Assembly: GCA_030530785.1 (NCBI GenBank)
Contig: JAUMUJ010000001.1
Span: 62,001 to 126,000 of the forward strand
Direction: 5' to 3'
Origin: Moraxella sp.
Lineage (GTDB): Bacteria; Pseudomonadota; Gammaproteobacteria; Pseudomonadales; Moraxellaceae
DNA: 64,000 bases
Made by a program: the position numbers and the translations under genes. A model generated the notes under the pieces. The model had not been told where the DNA came from, did not search any database, and saw only the letters and a program-made list of their open reading frames with translations. Within the stretch, counting starts at the first letter, position 1, and every line of letters starts with the position of its first letter. Positions 37,288 to 45,627 of this stretch are shown in pieces.

Positions 37288-38102
37288 TGAACCAAGCTGT
37301 GCCATTTTTGTCATCTGACATGAAGCTACTTAAAGTCATCAGTTTGTTGCTGGACTATCCAACAGCAGAACTGTTCCAAGATAATGTCTTAGAAAACTGC
37401 CGTAAGATTGTGCTAGACAGCAAACTCATCAGTTCTGACGTTCGCCAAATGATAAGCTGTCATATTGACGATTTGCAATCATTAGGCGAACTAGAAGCAC
37501 AGGCGGTGTATGACAGTTTGTTTGAGCGTGGTCGCTTGCTGTCGCTTTGGTTGTTTGAGCACATTCATGGCGAAAGCCGAGACCGTGGTCAAGCGATGGT
37601 GGATTTGTTGGAACAGTACCATAAGGCGGGTTTTGAGATTGGCGTTAAAGAACTTCCTGATTATTTGCCATTGTATTTAGAATTTTTGGCATATCAAGCG
37701 GTAAATACAGGCGATGATGTCCAAATCCGCATGGATTTGGCGGACATCAGCCATATCGTTGCCTTGCTTGGGGCAAGGCTCAAAGAAAAAGATAACCCTT
37801 ATTTGGGCTACTTTTATGCATTGCTACAAATCGCAGGTAAGCCTTTGACAGCGGTTGATGAGCATTTACTAAAGGTTAGTGAAGAGACAAATGACACCAC
37901 GCTTGATGCCATTGATCAAGAGTGGGAAGAAGAGATGGTGAGCTTTTTGGGGGCGGAGCAAGAAAATTGCCCATCTAGCCAAACCCAACAACGCATCGCC
38001 ACTTTGCAAGCCCAAAAATCCCAAGAGCAAATCGCTGTACCTGTGCATTGGGTGGATTTTAACAAGCCTAAAACATCTCAATTAAAAGGAGCAATGTCAT
38101 GA
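37287..38102 (+). CDS. narJ: nitrate reductase molybdenum cofactor assembly chaperone
   Basis: 271 residues from ATG 37287 (GGGAGAA site), slightly longer than E. coli NarJ. It is the helical TorD/NarJ chaperone that inserts cofactor into NarG and holds NarGH before membrane docking. The motifs LLDYPTAELF, LSLWLFEHIHGESRDRGQAM (about 90-110) and LPDYLPLYLEFLAY (about 128) are diagnostic. It overlaps narH by one base and narI by four (ATGA), so tight coupling is likely. Confidence 0.95.
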   Translation: MNQAVPFLSSDMKLLKVISLLLDYPTAELFQDNVLENCRKIVLDSKLISSDVRQMISCHIDDLQSLGELEAQAVYDSLFERGRLLSLWLFEHIHGESRDRGQAMVDLLEQYHKAGFEIGVKELPDYLPLYLEFLAYQAVNTGDDVQIRMDLADISHIVALLGARLKEKDNPYLGYFYALLQIAGKPLTAVDEHLLKVSEETNDTTLDAIDQEWEEEMVSFLGAEQENCPSSQTQQRIATLQAQKSQEQIAVPVHWVDFNKPKTSQLKGAMS

Positions 38103-38794
38103 ACGCCCAAAATTGGTTTCATGTGTTTTTGTTTGGGATTTATCCCTATATCGCTTTGAGTGTCTGTGTGCTTGGTTGTTGGGCAAGATTTGATTTGTCG
38201 CAATATACTTGGCGTGCAGGTTCTAGTCAAATGCTCTCTGATGGCTATATGAGAGTTGCCAACAACTTGTTTCATGTGGGGATTATCACCATTTTGCTTG
38301 GGCATTTTTTTGGTATGCTGACCCCGCATTTTGTCTATGAGCCGTTTATCACTCCTGCCCAAAAACAACTGCTTGCGGTGGTGGTTGGTGGGATCGCTGG
38401 CGTGATGTGTCTTGTAGGGCTACTCATGCTGATTTGGCGACGTTTTACCAATCCACGAATCAGTCACACATCAACTTTTGGCGATAAATTGCTCCTTGTG
38501 TTACTGTTGTGGCAACTGCTCATGGGGTTGGGTACGATTTTGCATTATCCTGCTCACAAAGATGGTGCGTTAATGCTTGATTTGGCGGGCTGGGCTCAGG
38601 ATTTGGTGATTTTAAACCCTGTGTCAGCGTCTTTAAGGGTTCAAGAGGTGGACTTGGTGTATAAGATGCATATGCTACTGGGGACAACGCTGATTTTGCT
38701 TGTGCCATTTACTCGCCTGATTCACGTCATCTCCGCTCCTGTGTGGTATCTGGGCAGACGTTATCAGATTGTGCGACAAAAAAAGTTGCATTGA
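38099..38794 (+). CDS. narI: respiratory nitrate reductase, gamma subunit (cytochrome b)
   Basis: 231 residues, five transmembrane helices, typical length. NarI anchors NarGH, binds two haems b and oxidises quinol at the periplasmic side. Haem-ligand histidines are in LFHVGIITILLGHFFG (about 60-75), and near the C-terminus in MHMLLGTT and TRLIHV. The start is coupled to narJ by ATGA. A terminator follows. Confidence 0.97.
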   Translation: MNAQNWFHVFLFGIYPYIALSVCVLGCWARFDLSQYTWRAGSSQMLSDGYMRVANNLFHVGIITILLGHFFGMLTPHFVYEPFITPAQKQLLAVVVGGIAGVMCLVGLLMLIWRRFTNPRISHTSTFGDKLLLVLLLWQLLMGLGTILHYPAHKDGALMLDLAGWAQDLVILNPVSASLRVQEVDLVYKMHMLLGTTLILLVPFTRLIHVISAPVWYLGRRYQIVRQKKLH

Positions 38795-38820
38795 TGATTA
38801 AGATAAAAACGACACGTTTT

Positions 38821-38854
38821 AACCACAAACACGACCGTGCTGTTTGTGGTTTTT
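38821..38854 (+). terminator. rho-independent terminator after narI
   Basis: Perfect 11-base-pair stem AACCACAAACA / TGTTTGTGGTT with a nine-base loop, followed by T. It separates narGHJI from the foldase and moeA. Confidence 0.85.
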
Positions 38855-38939
38855 ATTTTTGGTATTATTAGCCCAAAGAAGTATATCAATTTTTGGTATT
38901 TTCCCTAATAATATCTTAAAATATTTTTTGGGGAAAACC

Positions 38940-39896
38940 ATGCCTGTATCTACCTTTAATCCACAAACCAACGTCCCCCATGATGATGGCATTCGCATCA
39001 TGCCGACATCGGACGACTTAAAACGCCCCCACAGCGAAAAACAGCTCATTGATGATGTAATGGCAGAGTTAAAACGCCCAAACAACTTGATTGCATCAAG
39101 CCGTCAAGAGATACCGCACATCAGCGTTAATGGTGTGGTGATTGACCCTAAAACCATTGCCCAAGAAGTTCAATATCACCGAGCAGATAGCCAAGAAGAT
39201 GCTTTGTTTTTGTCTGCTCAGGCATTGGTGATTCGTGAATTGCTTAAACAAGCCGTCATCGCCCATGATAAACTTGGTCAAAATGCTTGGCAAGACGATG
39301 AAGAGCAGGCTATCGCCAGACTGCTTGAATTAGAAGTCCACCCACAAATGCCCGACCAAGCAATGTGTCGGCAGTATTTTGACAACAATCCTAATGAATT
39401 TGTCAGCACGCCTGTGGTTGATGTGCGTCATATTCTGCTGGCGTGCCCTCCTGATGATATTGATGGGCGATTGGTATCTAAAAAACAAGCCGATGAACTT
39501 ATCGTGCAGTTAAGCCAAAGCCAAAATATGGATGCTGATTTTATTCGTTTTGCCCAAATGTACTCATCATGCCCATCCAAAGACGATGGGGGTGAGCTTG
39601 GTGTTGTTCAAAAAGGTACAACCGTGTCAGAGTTTGAAAAAGCCATTTTTAATGCACCACAAGGTCTCATTGTTAATCCCATAGAAAGTCGCTATGGTAT
39701 CCATGTGGCACAGATAAAAAGCCGTATTGATGGTAAAAAGTTAAACTTTGAGCAAGCCTATCCCATGATAGAAAACCGCCTAAAACAAGAGTCATTCCAT
39801 CATCATTTGTGTGATTATTTGTTTGAGCTTGGGCAAAAAGCTGACATCGTGGGCATTCGGTTACAAATGAACCAAGACAACGTATATAGGGGCTAA
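38940..39896 (+). CDS. parvulin-type peptidyl-prolyl isomerase of the nar region
   Basis: 318 residues from ATG 38940 (GGGGAAAA site). A PpiC/parvulin domain occupies about 170-280: VRHILLACP, DFIRFAQMYSSCPSKDDGGE, LGVVQKGTTVSEFEKAIF, ESRYGIHVAQI. About 165 residues precede it, with an FANPQTN-like low-complexity start and a SurA-like helical region. No signal peptide is seen, so it is probably cytoplasmic. Homologues are found beside narGHJI in Pseudomonas and relatives, where a role in assembling the enzyme is assumed. moeA starts one base after its stop. Confidence 0.9.
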   Translation: MPVSTFNPQTNVPHDDGIRIMPTSDDLKRPHSEKQLIDDVMAELKRPNNLIASSRQEIPHISVNGVVIDPKTIAQEVQYHRADSQEDALFLSAQALVIRELLKQAVIAHDKLGQNAWQDDEEQAIARLLELEVHPQMPDQAMCRQYFDNNPNEFVSTPVVDVRHILLACPPDDIDGRLVSKKQADELIVQLSQSQNMDADFIRFAQMYSSCPSKDDGGELGVVQKGTTVSEFEKAIFNAPQGLIVNPIESRYGIHVAQIKSRIDGKKLNFEQAYPMIENRLKQESFHHHLCDYLFELGQKADIVGIRLQMNQDNVYRG

Positions 39897-39897
39897 C

Positions 39898-41160
39898 ATG
39901 ATAAGCGTATCAGAGTTAAAAAGTGCCATCACGCAACGCATTGCACAGCTAGATTTGCACCGAGATGTTTGTCATGTTGCTCTTGATGGTGCTTGTCATC
40001 AGATTTTGGCACATGACGTCATGGCTTCCTTGGATTTGCCACGCCAAAACCTATCAGCGATGGACGGTTTTGCCTTTGGGGTGGGCAGTGATGTGAGCGA
40101 GCTTGCCTGTTTATCCATCATTGGTGAGTCATGTGCAGGCAAGCCTTTTATGGGTCGTGTTGCCCAAAATCAAGGTGTGCGTATCTTTACAGGGGCGGTT
40201 GTACCAGATGATTGTGATACAGTGGTCATGCAAGAGCATACCAACTTTTTGCAAATCAAAGATGGTTTGGACAAATTAAAACCCTATGACATCACGCTAA
40301 CTAAAACTGCCACATTAGGTGACAACATCAGACGGCAAGGCGAAGAAATTACCCAAGGCGAAAGGCTTTTGATGGCACATAAACGCCTAAATCCAAGTGA
40401 TGTGAGTTTGCTTGCTAGCATGGGCGTGGATAAAGTGGCGGTATTTGCTCCGCTAGTGGTGGGGATTATTGCCACAGGCGATGAGTTGGTGGCGATAGGT
40501 CAGCCACTGACAAGCCTTGCCCAAATTTATAACGCCAACACTCCAACACTCAAAGCCTTACTTGGTAAATTACCTATCACCATCAAAGACTACGGTATTA
40601 TTGCTGACGATTATCATGCGACTTTGGATATGATCAAAATGGCCATCAGTGAGTGTGATGTGATTATTTCAAGTGCAGGCGTGTCGGTAGGAGATTATGA
40701 TTTTTTGACAAAAGTGGTGGATGAGCTTGGCAAAATCAATCATTATAAAGTGGCGATGAAACCTGGTAAACCTTTTGTGTTTGGCGAGTTTTGTTGTGAT
40801 AATAAAACAGTCATGTATTTTGGGTTGCCAGGCAATCCTTTATCTGCTGTTGTGGGGTGTTTACAGTTTGTGCGTCCTGCTCTTTGGCAACTGTCAGGGA
40901 GTATGAGCGTACCGACATTTCGTCTAAATGCCAAAGCCACCCAAGCCATCAAAAAAAGAGCAGGGAGGCAGGAGTTTTTGCGAGCGGTGTTTGATTATGA
41001 TGATGGGGGCGATGTGGTGGTTACGCCATTATCATCTCAGGATTCGCACCGTGTCAAAGGCTTATCCATTGCCAATTGCCTGTTGGTGTTGGATAAGGAT
41101 AATGCGGGCGTGCAAGCGGGCGATGTGGTCGTGATTGAGCCGTTTGACTGGATATTATAG
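39898..41160 (+). CDS. moeA: molybdopterin molybdenumtransferase
   Basis: 420 residues. MoeA inserts molybdate into adenylated molybdopterin. SAMDGFAF (about 54), GVRIFTGAVVPDDCDTVVMQE (about 96), IIATGDELV (about 195), YNANTPTL, SSAGVSVGDYDF (about 260), KPGKPFVFG and GLPGNPLSAVV are all classical. Co-directional with the foldase gene, and convergent with modC, whose stop it overlaps by six bases. Confidence 0.97.
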   Translation: MISVSELKSAITQRIAQLDLHRDVCHVALDGACHQILAHDVMASLDLPRQNLSAMDGFAFGVGSDVSELACLSIIGESCAGKPFMGRVAQNQGVRIFTGAVVPDDCDTVVMQEHTNFLQIKDGLDKLKPYDITLTKTATLGDNIRRQGEEITQGERLLMAHKRLNPSDVSLLASMGVDKVAVFAPLVVGIIATGDELVAIGQPLTSLAQIYNANTPTLKALLGKLPITIKDYGIIADDYHATLDMIKMAISECDVIISSAGVSVGDYDFLTKVVDELGKINHYKVAMKPGKPFVFGEFCCDNKTVMYFGLPGNPLSAVVGCLQFVRPALWQLSGSMSVPTFRLNAKATQAIKKRAGRQEFLRAVFDYDDGGDVVVTPLSSQDSHRVKGLSIANCLLVLDKDNAGVQAGDVVVIEPFDWIL

Positions 41161-41778
41161 ATAACAAACCTTAGATGTGAGCCGTTCAATCTCTGCTTTG
41201 TCGTGGCTGACATAGACCACAGGAATGGTGGTAGTGTTGATGATTTTTTGAAAAAATGGCAAAATCTCTTGTTTGTGGATGCTGTCCAACGCTGATAATG
41301 GCTCGTCCATCAGTAGCAGTTTGGGTGCATAGAGTAAGGCTCTCCCAAGTGCCACACGCTGTTTTTCACCCCCAGAGAGTTTGGTGGGCATTCGTGCGGT
41401 TAGGTGGTCAAGTTTGAGCAGAGAGATGATGTCATCAACCCCAAAAATACGTTCGTTAGGATTGATGTTGCGATAACCAAACAGTAGGTTGTCCATCACG
41501 GTTTTATGAGGAAAGAGTTTGGCATCTTGGAACACCAGACCCACTCGCCGATGTTGTAAAGACAGGTTGATTTTTTTGGTGTGGTCAAACCATGCTTGAC
41601 CATTGATGTAGATTTTGCCTGATTTGGGCGTGTGAATGCCCGCCAAAGCGTGCAAAATGCTAGTTTTACCAGAGCCTGACACGCCAAACAGCCCCATTAC
41701 TTGGGCGGTGGACTGCTCACAAAACGTGATGTTATTGAATGCTAACTTAAAATCACAATCAAATACCAAATCAGCCAT
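41155..41778 (-). CDS. modC: molybdate ABC transporter ATP-binding protein, short form
   Basis: 207 residues from ATG 41778, which overlaps the modB stop by eight bases. Walker A GVSGSGKT (about 31), Q-loop VFQDAKLFPH, signature LSGGEKQRVALGRAL (about 135), Walker B LLLMDEPLSALD and the switch histidine in VSHD are intact. E. coli ModC has an extra C-terminal TOBE (Mop) regulatory domain; here the protein stops right after the ATPase core. The gene end overlaps moeA. Confidence 0.93.
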   Translation of the reverse strand: MADLVFDCDFKLAFNNITFCEQSTAQVMGLFGVSGSGKTSILHALAGIHTPKSGKIYINGQAWFDHTKKINLSLQHRRVGLVFQDAKLFPHKTVMDNLLFGYRNINPNERIFGVDDIISLLKLDHLTARMPTKLSGGEKQRVALGRALLYAPKLLLMDEPLSALDSIHKQEILPFFQKIINTTTIPVVYVSHDKAEIERLTSKVCYL

Positions 41779-42457
41779 GTTGCAACCTTTTTCTTTGTAC
41801 TCGTGCATACCATTGTGAAAGCCATAACGCCAAAAATGCCATAGTGATGGACAAAATGAGTAAACGTAGGATTTGTGCTTCGCTGTCAGGTTCGTTCATG
41901 AGACCATAGATGGCAAGCGGTAGGGTGCGTGTTTCGCCTGCGATGTTGCCCACAAAGGTAATGGTTGCCCCAAATTCGCCTAAACTGCGACAAAATGACA
42001 AAATTGCCCCCACCAAAATCCCCACGCTAGACAGTGGCAAGGTAATACCAAAAAAAGTTTGCAGACGACTTGCTCCAAGCGACATTGCCACTATTTCTAG
42101 TTGTTTATCAATCAGCTCAATGGCAAGGCGCACAGATTGTACCATGAGTGGAAAACCCATCACACAAGATGCCAGTACTGCCCCTTTATAATTAAAAGCA
42201 AACTCTATGCCAAACTCTGCCAGATGTTTGCCAATCACGCCCTGAGAGCCAAACAACACCAAAAGCAGATAACCTGGCACGACAGGTGGTAGCACAAGGG
42301 GTAAAAATACCAGCGTTTCTACTAATGATTTGCCCCAAAACTCCTTACGAGCCAACCAAAAGCCCACCAAAATGGCAGGGATTAGATTTACCATTAGGCT
42401 AAGGCTTGCTACCTTAAACGACAGGTGGACGACTTGCCATTCATCAGGCGATAACAT
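41771..42457 (-). CDS. modB: molybdate ABC transporter permease
   Basis: 228 residues from ATG 42457, which shares one base with the modA stop (TGATG). Five to six transmembrane helices. The binding-protein-dependent transport loop that contacts ModC is EIVAMSLGASRLQTFFGITLP (about 137-157). GEFGATITFVGNIAGETRTL is the typical molybdate permease segment. Co-transcribed with modA and modC. Confidence 0.95.
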   Translation of the reverse strand: MLSPDEWQVVHLSFKVASLSLMVNLIPAILVGFWLARKEFWGKSLVETLVFLPLVLPPVVPGYLLLVLFGSQGVIGKHLAEFGIEFAFNYKGAVLASCVMGFPLMVQSVRLAIELIDKQLEIVAMSLGASRLQTFFGITLPLSSVGILVGAILSFCRSLGEFGATITFVGNIAGETRTLPLAIYGLMNEPDSEAQILRLLILSITMAFLALWLSQWYARVQRKRLQHG

Positions 42458-43203
42458 CACAGCACATCAAACCCATATTTTCGGTAAATTTGTTTGGCTT
42501 GGGGTGATTGCAAAAATTGGTAGTATTGTCTGGCTTGGGTGGTGTTTTGGATCATCATGACAGGATAGATGATGGGGTCATGGGTGTGCGTGGGGAACGT
42601 GCCAACGATTTTGACATTTTTAACCACCGCCACATCGGTGGCATACACAATGCCAAATTGACATTCGCCACGATTGACAAAGTTTAACGCCGAGCGTACG
42701 TCTTGGGTTTCTACCAGTTTGGGGGCGACCACTTGCCACCAGTTTAGGGCGGTTAAAGATTGCTTGGCGTATCTGCCGACAGGTACGCTATTGGTATTGC
42801 CAGTACAAAGCCTGCCTGTCAGAACGTTGGTAAAATTGGTGTTTTTGTGCATGACAACGCTGTTAATGGAGCTGCTTTTTGGGGCGATAAGCACAAGGCG
42901 GTTGCTAAGTAACTGTTTGTAAGTGCCAGAGATGATTTTACCTTTATTTTGTAGGTGCTTACCCCAAGCGATATCTGCCGAGATGAAAATATGAGCTTTT
43001 GCCCCTTGTTCTATTTGTTTGGCAAGCGTGCCTGATGATGCGTAAGATGATTTGATGTGGGTTTGTGTTTGAGCTTTGTATAAGGCGTTGATGTCATTGA
43101 TGGCATTGGTTAAACTGGCAGGGGCAAATACCGTAACATCAGCATGAGCTAAGGTTGCCATGATACAGATGGATAAGCATGGTAAGATTTTATGTGTTTT
43201 CAT
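42457..43203 (-). CDS. modA: molybdate-binding periplasmic protein
   Basis: 248 residues. A signal peptide ends THA/AHA before DVTVFAPASLTNAI. The oxyanion-binding features SYASSGTLAKQIEQGAKAHI (about 54) and FISADIAWGKHL, and the C-terminal QSPQAKQIYRKYGF, are those of ModA. No lipobox, so it is free in the periplasm. It follows moaE by 12 bases, which joins molybdate uptake to the cofactor operon. Confidence 0.95.
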   Translation of the reverse strand: MKTHKILPCLSICIMATLAHADVTVFAPASLTNAINDINALYKAQTQTHIKSSYASSGTLAKQIEQGAKAHIFISADIAWGKHLQNKGKIISGTYKQLLSNRLVLIAPKSSSINSVVMHKNTNFTNVLTGRLCTGNTNSVPVGRYAKQSLTALNWWQVVAPKLVETQDVRSALNFVNRGECQFGIVYATDVAVVKNVKIVGTFPTHTHDPIIYPVMMIQNTTQARQYYQFLQSPQAKQIYRKYGFDVL

Positions 43204-43214
43204 GATATGACCTT

Positions 43215-43715
43215 TTAGTCGTTATTAGATAGCCATAGACTTGTGTTGCTGTCAGTGTAGAATTCTTGTTTCCACACAGGGATTTGTGCTTTGATGGCGT
43301 CCAATAGCCATCGGCAAGCATCAAAAGCAGGATAACGATGGGCAGAAACCACGCCAATCCACACCGCCATGTCGCCAATCGCTAAATCGCCAATGCGATG
43401 AATGGCAACGGCTTGTTCTATGTCAAAGCGTTCTTTGGCTTGATTGATGAGTAGCTTGCCTTGATTAAGAGCAAGCTGTTCGTAACCGTAGTAGGTCAAT
43501 TTTTGGACGGGGCGAGCGTTATTATGGTTGCGTACCCAGCCTTCAAAGGTTGCCAACGCCCCGCAGTTGGCGTGGGTCAAACTTGTTTTCAATATTCGCT
43601 CATCAATGGGCGTATCCAATAGGGCAAAGCCGTCTGTGATGGCAGTTTGGTAGGCTTGTTTGGTGCTAAGACCGATGGTGGACGAACCTTGATGTGGGTG
43701 GTGTAAATCGCTCAT
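43215..43715 (-). CDS. moaE: molybdopterin synthase catalytic subunit
   Basis: 166 residues from ATG 43715, preceded by GGGAGG and two bases past the moaD stop; a longer frame covers moaD. MoaE with thiocarboxylated MoaD converts precursor Z to molybdopterin. GALATFEGWVRNHN (about 50), YYGYEQLA, HRIGDLAIGDMAVWIGV and IPVWKQEFY (active-site lysine) are clear. Confidence 0.95.
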   Translation of the reverse strand: MSDLHHPHQGSSTIGLSTKQAYQTAITDGFALLDTPIDERILKTSLTHANCGALATFEGWVRNHNNARPVQKLTYYGYEQLALNQGKLLINQAKERFDIEQAVAIHRIGDLAIGDMAVWIGVVSAHRYPAFDACRWLLDAIKAQIPVWKQEFYTDSNTSLWLSNND

Positions 43716-43716
43716 A

Positions 43717-43965
43717 TCAGCCTCCCGCCACAGGTGGAATAAAGGCGATGATGTCGCCATCTTTGATGGGACTTTGCCAATTTGCCATGTGATGATTGAT
43801 GGCAACGGCAAGTTTGTCGTCCGTCATCTTAAAGCCATGTTTGTCTTTAAGTATTTGGTATACCACCCCCAAAGGTGTGCCATCATCAACGTTGATGGTT
43901 TCAGTGTCGGTGTCTGCCGTTTCTGCTAAACTGGCAAAATACAGTATGTGCAGTTCAATTGCCAT
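43717..43965 (-). CDS. moaD: molybdopterin synthase sulfur carrier subunit
   Basis: 82 residues, ubiquitin-like beta-grasp. It ends in the required Gly-Gly (IPPVAGG), which is adenylated and thiocarboxylated. It overlaps moaC by 11 bases and is followed directly by moaE. Confidence 0.95.
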   Translation of the reverse strand: MAIELHILYFASLAETADTDTETINVDDGTPLGVVYQILKDKHGFKMTDDKLAVAINHHMANWQSPIKDGDIIAFIPPVAGG

Positions 43966-44431
43966 AATCGGATTTCCCTCCTGTTTTTTTTATAAGACAG
44001 ATGTCGCTGATGGTGATGTCGTGGCTTAGGGCTTTGGTCATGTCATAGATGGTCAGACACGCCACCGACACGGCGGTTAGGCTTTCCATCTCTACCCCTG
44101 TTTTATGAGTAACTTTGGTGGTGGCAGTAACGATGATGGCGTGATGGGTGTCGTCATAATCAAAGATGATTTTGACCCCATCTAAGGGTAACTGATGACA
44201 CAGTGGGATAAGTTCATGGGTGCGTTTTGCTCCCATAATCCCTGCGATATGGGCGGTCTGTGTGATGGGGCCTTTTTTGGTCAGACCATCTGCTGATTTT
44301 ATTGCTTGATAAATTTCTTGTGGAAATAAGACCTTGCCCTGTGCAATGGCAGTGCGTGCGGTAACAGTTTTGTTGGAGACATCGACCATCGATACATTGC
44401 CGTTAGTGTCCAGATGGGTTAAATGATTCAT
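43955..44431 (-). CDS. moaC: cyclic pyranopterin monophosphate synthase
   Basis: 158 residues from ATG 44431 (MNHLTHLD). With MoaA it forms cyclic pyranopterin from GTP. MVDVSNKTVTARTA, IMGAKRTHELIPLCHQLPL (about 63) and GVEMESLTAVSVACLTIYDM (about 115) are diagnostic. The start lies 29 bases inside the mobA end. Confidence 0.96.
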   Translation of the reverse strand: MNHLTHLDTNGNVSMVDVSNKTVTARTAIAQGKVLFPQEIYQAIKSADGLTKKGPITQTAHIAGIMGAKRTHELIPLCHQLPLDGVKIIFDYDDTHHAIIVTATTKVTHKTGVEMESLTAVSVACLTIYDMTKALSHDITISDICLIKKTGGKSDYGN

Positions 44432-45014
44432 AAAAACTTTCCAAAGCGTGGTTAAACTCTGCTGTTGTATTAAAATTTGCCAGTTGTTGCCAGTCGTCAT
44501 CAATGTCAAATGTTTGGCAAGTGATTTGTTTTAAAAATCCCATGACCGAGCGGTTATCGGTGGTTAAAAATGCCATCAAATCTGGCAAAATACTGGTATG
44601 ATAAACACCCAAAAGCGGATAATCTTTGTTGTTTTTTAAATAGCCTACTTGTGCGGTAGTGTGGGTCAGTATTTGGGCTATTTTATTGATATTTAATAAA
44701 TTATCACAACTGACAACCAACAAAAATCCGTCTTGATTTAAGTATTGTAACCCTGATGTGATGGCGCATAACGCTCCTTGACCTTTACCTGTGTCATCAC
44801 AAGGCAGATAATCTTGGATGGTTTGGCAGGGCGTGGTGTGTGTAAAGCGTTTGTTGTTGTCTGCAAGCAGTATCGGCACGCCCAACGTGTGTGCGTTTGC
44901 CAGATGAAAATCAAGCAAAGTCTGACCGCTTGGCAGTGTCAGTAAGGCTTTGTCTGACCCCATGCGAGACGATTGCCCACCCGCCAAAATCAATACAGCA
45001 TTAATGTCAGCCAT
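44403..45014 (-). CDS. mobA: molybdenum cofactor guanylyltransferase
   Basis: 203 residues from ATG 45014. MobA attaches GMP to molybdopterin to form MGD, the form used by NarG. Signature LAGGQSSRMGSDKALL (about 10-25) and VVSCDNLL (about 99; usual form SCDTP) are present. It overlaps moaB by eight bases and moaC by 29 bases. Confidence 0.92.
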   Translation of the reverse strand: MADINAVLILAGGQSSRMGSDKALLTLPSGQTLLDFHLANAHTLGVPILLADNNKRFTHTTPCQTIQDYLPCDDTGKGQGALCAITSGLQYLNQDGFLLVVSCDNLLNINKIAQILTHTTAQVGYLKNNKDYPLLGVYHTSILPDLMAFLTTDNRSVMGFLKQITCQTFDIDDDWQQLANFNTTAEFNHALESFYESFNPSGH

Positions 45015-45576
45015 GGGTGGGGTTTTCACGCATGAGATGTGGTACAAAGTTACAAGGGCGGGTGCGGTTGTCTAGTTGGTCTTTTAAAATGCCTTCCCAA
45101 CCTGTGCGACACGCTCCTGTTGAACCAGGTAGACAAAAAATCACGGTACTGTTTGCCATGCCAGCGACCGCACGAGATTGGAGCGTGGACATACCAATTT
45201 CATCTTTGGATAACGCACGAAACATCTCGCCAAAACCTTGCACTTCTTTGTCAAATAAAGGTAAGATGGCTTCTGGCATATTATCACGCACATAAAATCC
45301 TGTGCCACCTGTGCTAATCACCGCATGGATATTTGGGTCGGCAATCCATCGGCTCATCACGGCACGGATTTGATAGATACAATCGGTGGTCAAAGCTCGT
45401 TCAGCAAGCGTATGCCCCGCCTGTATCAGACTGTCAGCTAGGTATCTGCCTGACGTGTCTTCGTCAAGTGTGCGAGTGTCTGACACCGTCAAAACAGCGA
45501 TATTTAGGGGGATAAATGGCTTATCGGCTTTGGTGGTTTGTGGTTTGTGGTTGGGGTCATTACAAAGTTCACACAT
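45007..45576 (-). CDS. moaB: molybdenum cofactor biosynthesis protein B
   Basis: 189 residues from ATG 45576 (GGAGA site). MogA/MoaB fold: AVLTVSDTRTLDEDTSGRYL (about 28-47), HAVISTGGTGFYVRD (about 87) and FCLPGSTGACRTGWEGIL (about 147). It binds molybdopterin for adenylation ahead of MoeA. A CELCNDPNH start gives two cysteines of unknown role. Confidence 0.94.
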   Translation of the reverse strand: MCELCNDPNHKPQTTKADKPFIPLNIAVLTVSDTRTLDEDTSGRYLADSLIQAGHTLAERALTTDCIYQIRAVMSRWIADPNIHAVISTGGTGFYVRDNMPEAILPLFDKEVQGFGEMFRALSKDEIGMSTLQSRAVAGMANSTVIFCLPGSTGACRTGWEGILKDQLDNRTRPCNFVPHLMRENPTHG

Positions 45577-45627
45577 GATATTCTCCAAATAAAGACATTT
45601 AAGGTTGTGGCAAAATGGTGATGACAA

